Shown: piece after piece, positions 54,521 through 64,000 of the stretch
How positions within the stretch are numbered: the stretch's first letter is position 1
Layout of the letters: every line of letters starts with the position of its first letter
Origin: Pyronema omphalodes
Lineage: Eukaryota; Ascomycota; Pezizomycetes; Pezizales; Pyronemataceae
Assembly (NCBI GenBank): GCA_024516155.1
Contig: JAJJXM010000035.1
Span: 434,001-498,000 of the forward strand
Direction of reading: 5' to 3'
DNA: 64,000 bases
The notes under the pieces: model-generated
Seen by the model: the letters and a program-made list of their open reading frames with translations, nothing else
The model's database searches: none
Told to the model about the DNA's origin: nothing
Made by a program: the position numbers and the translations under genes

Positions 54521-55288
54521 ATTTATTTATTTATTTATTTATTCATACACGCATCCAACTGTAAGGTTATGGCGGAATCTACAAATCAAATACAATGTTA
54601 AGAACGTGGGGGTGATGCCAGGTCCCCACTGGGTAAGCCCCAGAGCTGTCAATGTGGGTGGGAGTGTAGTCTCCCAAGTCTCGCCGTGCACTTTTTCATC
54701 TAGCGTCGTCAGATCCAAGGAGCCCTGTGCGCATGGAGGCCACCTCGCAGGGTCGATCCCCCATTTCCTCCACCCTTCCCCTCCCATTTTTAACCATTTT
54801 TCCGCCTATATTTCCTCCACAAAGCAAAAACAGAACAAAAGAAAAAGTAACTCTTCCGGCCCCCCCCCCCCCCCCTCGCCTCCCCTCTGTCCCCTCTCTC
54901 CGTCCGCGTCCTCAACTCCTCTGCCCTCCCCCATGCACCCCCCTCCACTGCTCCCTCCCGTCTGCGTCACTTCTCCTTCTCTACCTCCTCGCATCATCAC
55001 CCCTCACTCGTCACCGTCTCCGAACTCCTGTCCCTCACGCCTTTCATTTTCGGCTCCCCGCCCATCTCACGTTCCCCTGCCTCCTCTACAGGAACAAAAG
55101 AAAACAGGAAAAGTAACCCCTTCTCGTCCCCCCGTTGCTCCTCCTGTCCCCTTTGCCTCGCTCCTCATACCCTGTGTCTCCTCCCTCCTGCCTTCTCCTC
55201 CTCCCGTCCTCGTTCCTCTCCTTCCGTCATCGTCCCCGCTTCCACTCGACCCCTACTCGCCCTACTCGTCTTCTATATACATATATAT
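54521..55288 (-). mobile_element. Degenerate non-LTR fragment related to the ORF1-only family
   Basis: On the minus strand it ends in an (AAAT)n tail (54522-54545). Segment 54780-54840 contains TTTAACCATTTTT-C-CGCC and TTTCCTCCACAAAGCAAAA, shared with 62485-62526 and, inverted, with 27985-28020 of copy A. From 54840 to 55260 the plus strand is almost pure C/T, corresponding to the polypurine tract of ORF1. It includes a C16 run (54860-54875). No intact ORF remains; the plus-strand frame 54498-55322 is repeat-derived. Confidence 0.5.
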
Positions 55289-55329
55289 TATTTTTGTTTT
55301 ATTTTTATTTTTTTTTTATTAGTTATTGT

Positions 55330-56378
55330 GGGTTTCCGCGTGCTCGTCTGTTGGGTCCAGCAGCGTCCCCAGCCAGTCATCAGTGTATCAGCGGTGACCT
55401 CTTCTGCGGGGTGAGTACTTAACTTCCCGTGTGCCCATTCGGCGGTCGCCACCTTGGTGTCTCAGATCATGGTGGACAGAGCTTTCGTGCCGGCAGTTGT
55501 ATACAAGATCGTGGGGAGAGTTCGTTGGCGTCGTCAGGGGATGTGAAGTGTGCATCGCAGTTCAGTCCGCTGTGTGTTAAAGTGTGGGCATGAGAGGATT
55601 AGGTGTTTGGGGGTTTGTGGGGGGTGCAGTGGGCAATGACAGGAGCGGGAGGGATATTTAGCGGTGGGAGGGTGTGCTAGGCAGTCCAAAAAGTAGCTAT
55701 GGCCTGTGCGGAGTCCTAATATGGCCCTCGATATCTTTCGCGGGACGGTAGTGTATGCGCTACCGAGTCTTTTGCGGTGGGGGGTGTCGTACGTCTTGGG
55801 TTTTGGTGATGAAGAGTACCAGTCTACCCATTCGGTAATATATTGCTCTCGTACTTGGCGTCTAATCCAGGAGAGGGAAATCGGAGGTGGCGTGGTATGG
55901 TTAATGGAGGTGGCGGTTTTTGCCAGGAGATCAGCGGCGTCGTTCCTGGGGATGTCTGTGTGACCGGGGACCCAATGCAGAGTTACGGACGATCCGGAGC
56001 GGCGAAGGTCGGACACCGTCATCAGGATCGAGAGGGCGAGTTCCTGGCCGGGGCCGTAGGAGGAGCGGGAGGCGCGAAGGATGGCTGCTTGATTGTCGGT
56101 AAATATGTGTATTTTGCGGCAGGTGTGTTTGTTGAGGGTGATGGTTTTTTTGGCAGGTCGTGAGGCAGTCGTGTATCGCTCTAAGTTCAGTGTCGAATAC
56201 TTCTGTTGTATCGCCCATTCGGATGAGTTGTTCAACTCGGCGTGGTAGGCCGCCGGTTATGCAATATCCCGCTCCGGTTCTTCCGTTTAGTTGCGAACCG
56301 TCAGTGTATGCGATAATGTTGCGGGGGTCTGCACGGAGGGTCTGGAGCAGTGTGGCGTGTGCGGTAACTGCCTCTGGC
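55330..56378 (-). pseudogene. LINE-3 ORF2: RNase H and C-terminal Cys/His motif
   Basis: After a TAG (56378-56380; SLP-stop) the frame enters RNase H: AYTDGSQLNGRTGAGYCITG, then VFDTELRAIHDCL (catalytic Asp and Glu present), a frameshift, then TDNQAAILRASR and VTLHWVPGHTDIPRNDAADL. The C-terminus has LGLRTGHSYFLDCLAHPP and CHCPLHPPQTPKHLILSC. TGA at 55534 (CTLHIP-stop) is probably premature, because DTKVAT, the end of LINE-2, is found in frame-compatible DNA further on (about 55450). RNase H would remove the RNA strand during cDNA synthesis. Confidence 0.8.
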
Positions 56379-58266
56379 TACGGGAGGGAGGTGATGCTTA
56401 TTTTGAGGCGGGGGCGTTCCCATGGGGCGGGGTTGGGTTGCGATGTGTTTTCAATGGTGTCGTCAGGTAGCACCCACTTGCTGACGGAGAGGAGCATAGT
56501 GACGAGACGAGAGGGGGCCGTGCCTGGTGACTGCCATTGATAGTCATATTCGTATGGGCTGCAGATGAAGGAGTGGAAGTGATCGGGGACGGGGAAGGAG
56601 GAGGGGCAGCGTTTGACGACGGGGTGATTGGGGGGAAGAGAAAGGAGATGAAGGACGTATTTGCGAGTGCGGTGGTGTAGGCGGACTGAAACTGGGGGGA
56701 TAGCTGCGTCGTTGTGTAGAGCTATGATTGGTGTCGAGGTGAAAGCGTTTGGAATTCGGCGGAGGGCAGAGTTTTGTTGTGTTTGTATTAAGTTGGCGAG
56801 GCTTTTTTGCCCCGTCCACCAGATGTCAGAACCAAAGTCGGACCTAGATATCACACACGCTATGTACAGTGTTCTTGTCGCAGACGGGGACAAACCTGTT
56901 TCGTGACGTACGAGGCTGCGGAGGGCGTTGAGGGACCTAGCAGCGGCCGTCAGTCTTGTTTTTACGTGATATGAGAAGGAGAGTTTTCTGTCAGAATATA
57001 TTCCAATCCACCGAACTACGTCTGTCCGTCCTCCTTTCGTCCCTGGGGTAATGATGGTTCCGTTTGGCAAGCGTATGTTTATGGTGTCGGTGAGTGTGTC
57101 AATGCGGGAGCGATGAAAATGCAGCAGCTCCGATTTCCAATCATCAAATGCTACAGCGTTCGCTTGGGCCCAGTCGGAGGCGGTGCGAGCCGCGGCTTCC
57201 AGTTCGCGGGCATTCTCTTCTCTGGTACGACCGTGTGCAACGAGGGCTATGTCGTCCATGTAGCTGGGGGCCACAACGTGGGGTGAGTCGTTTGTAGTTT
57301 GTCGAATAGAGGGCTCAGGTAGATGAGGAATAGAATGGGCGACGCCGGGGAACCTTGGGGGATGCCCGTCCTAATGGGTCGCTGTATATATGTTCGTCCG
57401 TCGAATGATAGCGCGGTTGTCCTATCACTTAGGAAAGTCGAACACCAGGAGACAACTGCAGTTGGGCAGCCCAGTGTGCGCATTGTCGTGAGGAGGCGCG
57501 CGGAGGAGACATTGTCGAAGGCCCCTCGCACATCTAAAAATAGCGCGGAGGTTACCATGCGGTGCCCCGCGTTCGCTTCGACCTCATGCGTTAGGGCCAT
57601 GGCAGCGTCGATAGCGGAGCGTTTAGGGCGCCCGCCTAGCTGATCTGCATGCAATATGTTGTGTGACTCCGCCATAAGGCTGAGCCGGGTCGCCATAAGT
57701 TTTTCTTGAATTTTTCCCATGCAGTTTAGCAACGCGATGGGTGGTTAGGCCTTAACCGCGCTATAGTCGGGTTTATTCGGTTTCATGATAAGCACCGTCA
57801 TTGCTTCGCGCCAGCATCTCGGGTGGTATCCTTTGTCACATAACCTTGCATACAGCGCATCGAACACCTTGGGGATTGCATCATAGGCTCTCCTTAGGCA
57901 TGCGAACGTTATCGCGTCGGGACCGGGGGCTTTCTTGGGGGAGGAGGAATAAATAGCGTGGCGTATTTCTTCAGGGGTGAAGTTGTGCCAGGTGATATTG
58001 GGGTGCGTGGGGGGGATTTGAGTCGGAGGGGTAACTGGGGGGGGGGGGGGGGGGGGCGGGAAAAGTGCCTGAAAGGCGTTTCCTTTGCTTTCAAAATCAA
58101 CATGTACCTTATCCACCCCACCTACCTGGGTCTTAATTGGGGGGGTCAGTTGGGCGCGTCGGGGGTTTGTGTATCTGAAGGCGGCCCAAGTATTCTTTCC
58201 ATAACCAGTCCTTTTCATGTTGTACTCTGCGGTAATGAGTGTTTCGGAGGCTCTTGTACTCTGCAT
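56379..58266 (-). pseudogene. LINE-3 ORF2: reverse transcriptase
   Basis: Motifs in order: WAAFRYTNPRRAQLTPPIKT, a Pro run encoded by the G20 run, SSSPKKAPGPDAITFACLRR, LNCMGKIQEKLMATRLSLMA, LFLDVRGAFDNV, GIPQGSPASPILFLIYLSPL and the catalytic SYMDDIALVAHG with both Asp. The thumb (DVVRWIGIYSDRKLSF) continues past the point where LINE-1 ends. Frameshifts lie near 57250-57270, and a stop splits the frame at 57733-57744. Catalytic residues are complete but the ORF is not continuous. Confidence 0.82.
58037..58056 (+). repeat. Poly-G run (20) inside the LINE-3 RT gene
   Basis: 20 G on the plus strand, a C run on the coding strand encoding prolines (PPPPPPP). LINE-1 and LINE-2 have mixed Pro codons at the same place. 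Confidence 0.9.
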
Positions 58267-59316
58267 GATGGACTGGGAGGGGAGTTGATTTCCACCTCTT
58301 TCTTGCGCTCTTCATGTTCCGGCGTGTCGCGCGCAGTTCCTCCGTCCACCATCCCTTCGAGCGAGGAGTTGGTGTGAGAGTGGGTGTTGCTTCTTGGGCA
58401 GCCGTTTGAATGGAGTCACGAAGGATGGCGGCACATTCGTCCAGGTTACTCGCGGAAGGGTTTGCGCGGGGGTATGTCCAGCATGGGTTACTGGCCTCGG
58501 CGACGGGTTGTAGTTCCCTGGTAAAGGTGTCCCAGTCCACTTTTTGCCAGTTGAGTCGTGGGGTGGTGGGGGGTAGCGGTGGTATGGTCTGGGTGGAGAG
58601 ATGTCAGTTGAAAGCGGATGACCTCGTGGTCTGAACCCGTAGCCAGGTCGTCGTCGACGGCCCAGTTCGTGAGTTCCCTTGTCATCGCGGGGGAAGTCAG
58701 GGTTAAGTCCAGAACCGACGAGCTAGAGCCGTCCTTGTACCGGTGGGTCGGGACGTCGGGGACGTTCGCCAGTCTGCAGTGGTGAATTTCGATCAGTTCC
58801 ACGAGCTCGTCAGCTCGGGCTCTCCTGCGAGTGTCGGAATCCCACAACGGATGGTGCACATTGAGTCACCCGTGATGACACATCGACGAGGGAGGACGAG
58901 GGGGGTCAGAGCTCGGGGCAGGGTGTATAGTTTGGAGATCAGGTCACTTTCGTTATATATGTTAAGTGAATAAAAGGGGGGTATTAGGGGTGTGCGGACC
59001 TCGAGGACTTGTAGGTCCGGGTCTTCGGTGACATCTGGTCGAGGAGTGACGCTGATGTGGGGGTTCAAACGCGAGACATATGCGGCGGTCCGGTTGACTT
59101 TGAGGTAACCGCGGGGGGGGGGGGGGAGCAAAAGAATGAAGTTGGGGTGAGTTATAGCAAGTTTACGATCCTTGACGTTTACCTCTTAGACAAGAATGAT
59201 ATCAGTGGAAGCGCTTGCTGTGTTCAGCAGTGTCGTGAGGGCGGTGGTGCTGCGGTTCGTGTTGAGGGACACGATGCGGAGGGTCGCCGCTGATGAATGC
59301 TGTCTATTGATCTGCG
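58267..59316 (-). pseudogene. LINE-3 ORF2: AP-like endonuclease
   Basis: Begins just after the ORF1 stop: ALTTLLNTASASTDIILV, then TAA in place of CAA of the LINE-1 motif ILVQEVN (about 59188). It continues NRTAAYVSRLNPHISV, DPDLQVLEV and CVITGD, with a frameshift near 58867, then HHPLWDSDTRRRARADELVE, SSSVLDLTLTSP and ATGSDHEVIRF. The family role is target-site nicking. Confidence 0.78.
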
Positions 59317-61218
59317 GTCATGGTGGTATCAGCGATGGGGTTGGTTTCGGCGGGAATGTTGTCGTAGGTGGTGTCCGGGGGGGGTTTTCTGCCATGCCTC
59401 TCTCACTATTCCCATCTTTACTGGGCATTTTGTGCTGTACGCTGCGTGTTGGGTGTCAGCATGTCCTGCGGCTACGCAGTTCCAGCATTTGTAAACGGTG
59501 TGGATGCACTTCCTGCGCTTCTGCTTGGGGCATTCTCCACAGAAGTCATATTCCGTTGGGTGTACGGCAGCGCATATAGCGAGGGTAGGGCCATTATCTG
59601 CCGCGCACGTTGCATGGTGGTGGCCAAACTTTTGGCACCTACGGCACTGGTCGATGGGCCTGGCGGAGAAGAACTCGGTGACCTTCCGTGGTTCGAATAG
59701 GACAATGACCTCTGTGCGCTTCAATGTGTTGAAGTCGTTGACGGTGTTGAGGGCGATCATGACGCCCGACGCCGACTTACCGGCCCGTTTTTCCGGGTGG
59801 GATATGTATCGCGGTGGTTGGGTCAATCGGACTGAGTGATTGCGTTCGATTTCTGCTTGCAGGCTTTGCATACCCTCCTCGGAGTGTGGGAAGAAATCAG
59901 TTGGTACTCCGTGGACTGCCAGTTTGTACCATTTCTCAATAATGCGGGGGGGCATCAACGCAGGGTGCACATTGCGGGCGGCTTCAAGTATGAGGGGCAG
60001 GTGGGGGGTGATATCAGCGGGTGTGGTTTGGGGGGGGGGGGTCAAAAGAAGATTTCCTTCCATGTTCTTCTTCACCATTGAGATAGAAACGCTCTCAGGG
60101 GCATTTGCTTTGCGCAACGCGTCATTGACGGCGACTCCGAAGGCTATTTTGGAGCTGTCTGGGAAGGAACGGGGGTCTGGGCATGGGATAATAATGTCGT
60201 TGGGGCGGGGGGGATCTTTCTTTTGGGCTTTGGCAGGCTTAGGGTTTTGTTTAGGAGGCGTGGGGGCAGCACCGGGGAATAACCTTTTCGTTGCGGGTCC
60301 TTCTTCTTGCCATGGGGTGGAGGGGTTCGGATCGGGGCGGGGGGGGGTGGACAGGGAGGGGGATCTTGTGATTCTTAAGCTCGTCTTCAGCTTCAAGACA
60401 GCATTGTTTCCAGTAGGCAAGTTCCTTGGGGGAGGGGGCAGCGGGGAAGGGTGCATGAATAGAGGGGAGGTCGTTGGATTCGGGGGGAGGTGGAGCGGGG
60501 ATAGTTGAGTTCTCGGGGGTGGAGGATTCGACGTGGGAAAGAAGGGCTGAAATGTCTTCGTTGGGGAGTATGACGGCGGCAATGCGGCACAGAAGATCGT
60601 GAACGGCACGGATTGTGGATTGGTATTTGTGGATAGATCGGAACGCCTGGGAGACTCTGTCGTTCGTGGCTCTGTTGGCGTGTCGGAACATGTCCGTGGC
60701 GGTGTTGAGATTGACGTCAAGTTGATCGATGGATGTCGCCAGACTGTCGGTTGTGAGGGGGGTAGATAGGGAGTTGTCGGTGTCACGGCGGAGGCGTTGG
60801 ACTCCAGCTGGCACTGGGGTGGAGTCGTCAGCGATGTGGGTTATAGTGTGGGCGGTGGAGGCAGCGGGGCGTTTTTTCGATTTTTCGGTGTTGCGTGGAA
60901 TGGTGTACTTGGGGTCAGGGTTGGTCAATACGTCGGGGGTTTCGTTGTTATCAGGGAGGGTTTTCTTATTGTGGGGGGTCATGGGGGGAGCGTTGCTGGT
61001 GTTGCGCAAACAGGTGTGGGGGAGCTTTCGCGGGAAGACGCGTCGTCGTCGCTAAAGTCCTCGCTGACGTCAGAGCACGTGTCTACGTGCATTTCGGCGT
61101 CGGACGCGTCGGACCCTTGCGGCTCCGCATTAGCGTGGTTTCCCGTCGCGGGCGCGCGAAGGGGTTTTTTCTCGCGGGGAGGGGGGGGTTTCTCCACCCC
61201 GGAGGCGTGTCGAGGCAT
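59317..61218 (-). pseudogene. LINE-3 ORF1: zinc-knuckle protein
   Basis: ATG at 61218 (MPRHASGVEKPPPPREKK). The protein has an acidic segment (VSEDFSDDDASSRESSP), a coiled-coil-like region (MFRHANRATNDRVSQAF) and a central RRM-like or esterase-free basic region (FEPRKVTEFFSARPIDQ). C-terminal knuckles are CRRCQKFGHHHATC, CAICAAVHPTEYDFC (altered first part) and CWNCVAAGHADTQH. Frameshifts occur near 61000 and 60330, so three frames are needed. It contains the ~72-residue block that LINE-1 lacks. Confidence 0.78.
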
Positions 61219-61506
61219 CGGATTTTCGGAAATGGTTTGTTATGCGGGAGCGACCAAGGTTCCTCGAAGAAAATGATAAAAACTTGTTGTGGTGGGGTGG
61301 GGTGTTGATGACCGGTTCGCGGTACTTCTCTCAGGGGCCCGGAGATCTCTTTTTCGATGAAAACTCAACGAAAAAGAGGGGGCCTGGTCTGGAAAAGTTT
61401 GGAATAGGTGAATTGATGCTGCCGAACAATAATCCGCGATAAAGTCTTGCGATTTCGTTGTGGTTGTTGAAAAGGCAGGGGGGGGTCGCTCTTTGCTGTG
61501 TGGTGT

Positions 61507-61824
61507 ATCCGGCGGAGTGCTGATACAAATGGGAGGGGAAGGGAGGAGGAAAGGCAGGAACCCGGAGAGGTGGCCGCTGCGCAGACAAGTCGCCCGGAAC
61601 TATCTTTGACGCGTTCCGACAACAAACTCCCATCAGGCTAAGTGGGGACAGACCTCACAACAATGCAGCGCAGGGAGGAGGAATAGGGCAGAGGTGGAGA
61701 CAGCGGTTTTTGCTTTTGCGTTTCCTTCTCTTTCTTTCTTTGTATTTATCTGTCTCTTGTCATAACCGTCGGGTTGCAAACAAGTAATGAATAAACAAAC
61801 AGACAAACAAAGATAAACAAAACC
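61507..61824 (+). mobile_element. ORF1-only family, copy B: 5'-truncated 3' UTR and tail
   Basis: Matches 28018-28307 of copy A: GGGAGGGGAAGGGAGG, GCAGACAAGTCGCCCGGAAC, then GTTGCAAACAAGTAATGAAT and an AAAC/AGAC tail. It has no coding part. The 5' end coincides with the 5' end of LINE-3. Confidence 0.78.
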
Positions 61825-62187
61825 AAAGGAAAGTTAAACAGCCGCCAGGCCACCCATGCCCCCACTCTCCCCTCCTCTCTCAACTCCTCCGCTGGTGTCT
61901 CCTAACTCTTTGCCCTTTGGGACACCCGGGCCCGCTCTGCCTCTCTTCTCCTCCCCTCTCTCCCCTTCTCCCTCCCTCTTCCTCAGCCTTCCCGCTGCCC
62001 CGCCTCGCCTCTCCCCCTTTCTTGTCGGTGGTGTTGTGAGTCCAAGATTGCGATTCCCCAGCACAATCCGGACATTGATGCCTCCGTTCTTGACGACTTC
62101 TGCCCCAGTCTTTTTGGGGAGGGGGTTGTCTGTCTGGGTTGGTGGGTATTCTTTCCCCTTCCACAATTCTTCGTTGTAGGGGTCTGC
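61825..62187 (-). mobile_element. ORF1-only family, fragment D: end of ORF1
   Basis: On the minus strand it encodes GAEVVKNGGINVRIVLGNRN and the Gly/Arg/Glu-rich tail to the stop at 61834, matching 27590-27975 of copy A. Its upstream continuation is cut at about 62187 by the tail of copy C, so C inserted into it. Its 3' UTR is missing beyond TTTGGTTTTG. Confidence 0.72.
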
Positions 62188-64000
62188 CTGGTTTGTTTGT
62201 TTGTTGTTTGTTTGTTAATTCATTACTTGTTTGCAACCCGAGGGTTATGACAAGAGACAGATCGGTACAAAGAGAGAAAGAAAAGGAAACGCAAAAGCAA
62301 AAACCCCTGTCTCCACCTCCGCCCTTTTCCTCCTCCCTGTGCTGCATTGTTGTGGGGTCTGTCCTCACTTAGACTGATGGGGGTTTGTTTTCCGAATGCG
62401 TCAAAAATAGTTCCGGGAGACTTGTCTGCGCAGAGGCCACCCCGCTGGGCTCCTCCCTATCCTCCTGTCCTTCCACGCCCATGTTTTAACCATTTTCCCG
62501 CCTTGATTTCCTCCACAAAGCAAAACTAAACAAAACCAAAGCAAAGTTAAACAGCCGCCAGGCCACCCATGCCCCCACTCTCCTCTCCTCTCTCAACCCG
62601 TCCGCTGGTGTCTCCTGACTCTTTGCCCTTTGAGACACTCGGGCCTGCCCTGCCCCTTTTCTCCTTCCCTCTCTCCCCTTCTCCCTCCCTCTTCCTCAGC
62701 CTTCTCGCTGCCCCGCCTCGCCTCTCCCCCCTTCTTGTCAGTGTTGTTGTAAGTCCAAGATTGCCATTCCCCAGCACAATCTGGACATTGATGCCTCCGC
62801 TCTTGACGACTTCTGCCCAAGTCTACTTTGCGGAGGGGGTTGTCTGTCTGGGTTCGTGGGTTTTCTTTCCTCTTCCACCATTCTCTGATGTAGGGTTTTT
62901 GCTGGGTGTCGCTGCCGTAGGTGTCGTCTCCTTTGCTTTCTGCTTTTTCCTCTGTGTAGCCTTCGCCTCCACAGTCTTCCATCTGTTGGTCTGAGCAGGG
63001 GCAGTGCTTGGGGCGTCGGGTAGAGGTGTGTCCTGAACAGAGAAACCGTCAGGCTGAGGTTCCGGTGTCGCTTCGGTCGACGTGATTGCGAGGAGAGGTA
63101 GGGGGGACATAGGCTTAAGGGCATCAAGCTTGTCCTGGGCGGCTGTAGTCGCATGTTTCGAGTGCATCAGGCTTTGCACCGGTGATGCCGCTCTCGGTTT
63201 GTTGTTCACCGGTCTTCTGTTTGTCGGTGAGGTCGGTTGGTATTCTGGTGACTTCCACTTCGCTTTCTCTTGCCAGGACGGTTGCGAACAGCGTCCAGAA
63301 CATCCGAATGTCATGTTGGACGACGGACAGTTGCATGGTTATCTCTTCCATCGCTGCGCAAGAGGCCGTGAGGTTCGGTGAGGGGGGCGCCGAAATGACT
63401 TGTTGCTGTTCGTCGATTTTCTTCGTCAGGGCGTCCACAGCAGCCTTGAGAGCTGCTGTTTCTGCCTGTGTAGAGTCGTATGCTGCGCGCAGCTTCGTTT
63501 TTTTGTCGAGTAGAATGTTGAATTTCGATATCATGATGTCGAATCTGTGGCGCATCGCATCGTTGTTGTTCCGTATGGATTCATCGAGGGTATTGAAGCG
63601 TTGCTGTGTGTCCTGATGGATTTGTCGTATCCCCAGGAAGCTAGCTCCAGTGACTTCGGCGTAGCTGTCAACAAACAGTTGGTCAAGGGTCGCATAGTTG
63701 TCATCAACCAAGGCTGCCTGATTAATCGCAGATACACCATTGCGCCGGTAGTTACTGAACCGGCTTTGTTCAGTTGTCGGCTGTTGCTGCTGTGTTGAAG
63801 CTGAAGCAACTGGTGTTCCTGCCAAGACCACGCTCTGGAAGGGCTTTCCAGCGAATTTGCCATCAACTTCATCAACTTTTCCATCTCTTCCATCAAAAGT
63901 AGGAGTAGATTCATCATGAGGAAGGTCGGCTAGAACATTGTACGCGTATTCAGACCATTTCAATCGTTGGGCGTTGTTCTGTCGTTGTTTTGGCGACATT
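62188..64000 (-). mobile_element. ORF1-only family, copy C (runs off the window)
   Basis: Read from the right edge, where the ORF1 ATG lies at 63998-64000, to a (CAAA)n tail at 62188-62215. It has the same layout as copy A: one ORF then a 3' UTR (62216-62545), with no RT. The 5' UTR and right target duplication are beyond the window. Confidence 0.8.
62547..64000 (-). pseudogene. ORF1 protein of copy C, frameshifted
   Basis: Begins MSPKQRQNNAQ at the right edge. It stays open through the coiled-coil part (QRFNTLDESIRNNNDAMRH, DALTKKIDEQQQ), where copy A is shifted. It then shifts near 63300 (one base lost in GACATTCGGATG against GATATTCAGGATG of A). It continues as PVNNKPRAASPVQSLMHSK, with a further shift near 62830-62850 at WAEVV, and ends in the Arg/Glu-rich tail at 62547. 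A and C are broken at different places, so the ancestral ORF1 was open throughout. Confidence 0.72.

Larger units (their letters stand above)
55289..61506 (-). mobile_element. LINE-3: near full-length Tad1-like non-LTR element, inactive
   Basis: Read from 61506: 5' UTR (61219-61506) shared with LINE-1, ORF1 (61218 to about 59317), ORF2 with endonuclease, RT, RNase H and C-terminal Cys/His motif, and an A-rich 3' end (55289-55325). It is the only LINE here with all domains, and served as the reference for LINE-1 and LINE-2. It carries several frameshifts and stops. The 5' end abuts a 5'-truncated ORF1-only copy at 61507. Confidence 0.85.

Noticed and set aside
54498..55322. 274-codon Pro/Ser-rich plus-strand frame
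   Set aside because: Runs through the pyrimidine tract and the ATTT tail of a minus-strand element fragment.

Overview
The window looks like a piece of a filamentous ascomycete (Pezizomycotina) genome. Genes have short introns of about 80 nt with GTRAGT-like donors. Proteins are Ser/Pro-rich, intergenic DNA is full of CTAC/CATA/TACATA microsatellites, and the mobile DNA is Ty3/gypsy LTR elements with chromodomains plus Tad1-like non-LTR elements. I cannot fix the class; Leotiomycetes or Orbiliomycetes would be guesses. No tRNA, rRNA or CRISPR array was recognised.

Left part (1-25316) is sparse, AT-rich and microsatellite-rich. It holds a two-exon gene of unknown function (2206-2767), a Ser/Pro-rich gene (4479-5573) whose C-terminus carries a similar Cys/His pattern, a small non-autonomous Mutator-like DNA transposon (5747-6300) with ~95-bp inverted ends and a perfect 9-bp target duplication, a possible broken small gene on the minus strand (7408-7969), and one clear conserved gene, a dual-specificity phosphatase (19265-21613).

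Right part (25317-64000) is a continuous nest of retrotransposons with no host gene. In order: gypsy-A (25322-30377, +), split by a 2.0-kb ORF1-only non-LTR element (26306-28307); LINE-1 (30378-34680, -), lacking its 3' part; LINE-2 (34681-54073, +), split by gypsy-B (35034-50082, +), whose gag is split by gypsy-C (36982-42931, -). Part of gypsy-B is tandemly duplicated, with a solo LTR of C (44153-44684) at the matching site of the second copy. A second solo LTR of C sits in the LINE-2 RT gene (51253-51786). Then follow a purine/pyrimidine-skewed degenerate element (about 54521-55288), LINE-3 (55289-61506, -), and three nested pieces of the ORF1-only family (61507-64000).

All retroelement proteins carry stops, frameshifts or altered catalytic residues, so no autonomous element is visible here. 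Target duplications and junctions give a relative order: LINE-2 before gypsy-B, gypsy-B before gypsy-C, then duplication of the B 5' part. The elements could only have moved with proteins from copies elsewhere. The least explained items are the ORF1-only family, the paired Cys-pattern genes, and the gypsy-B LTRs with telomere-like, GATA-like and CACGTG motifs.
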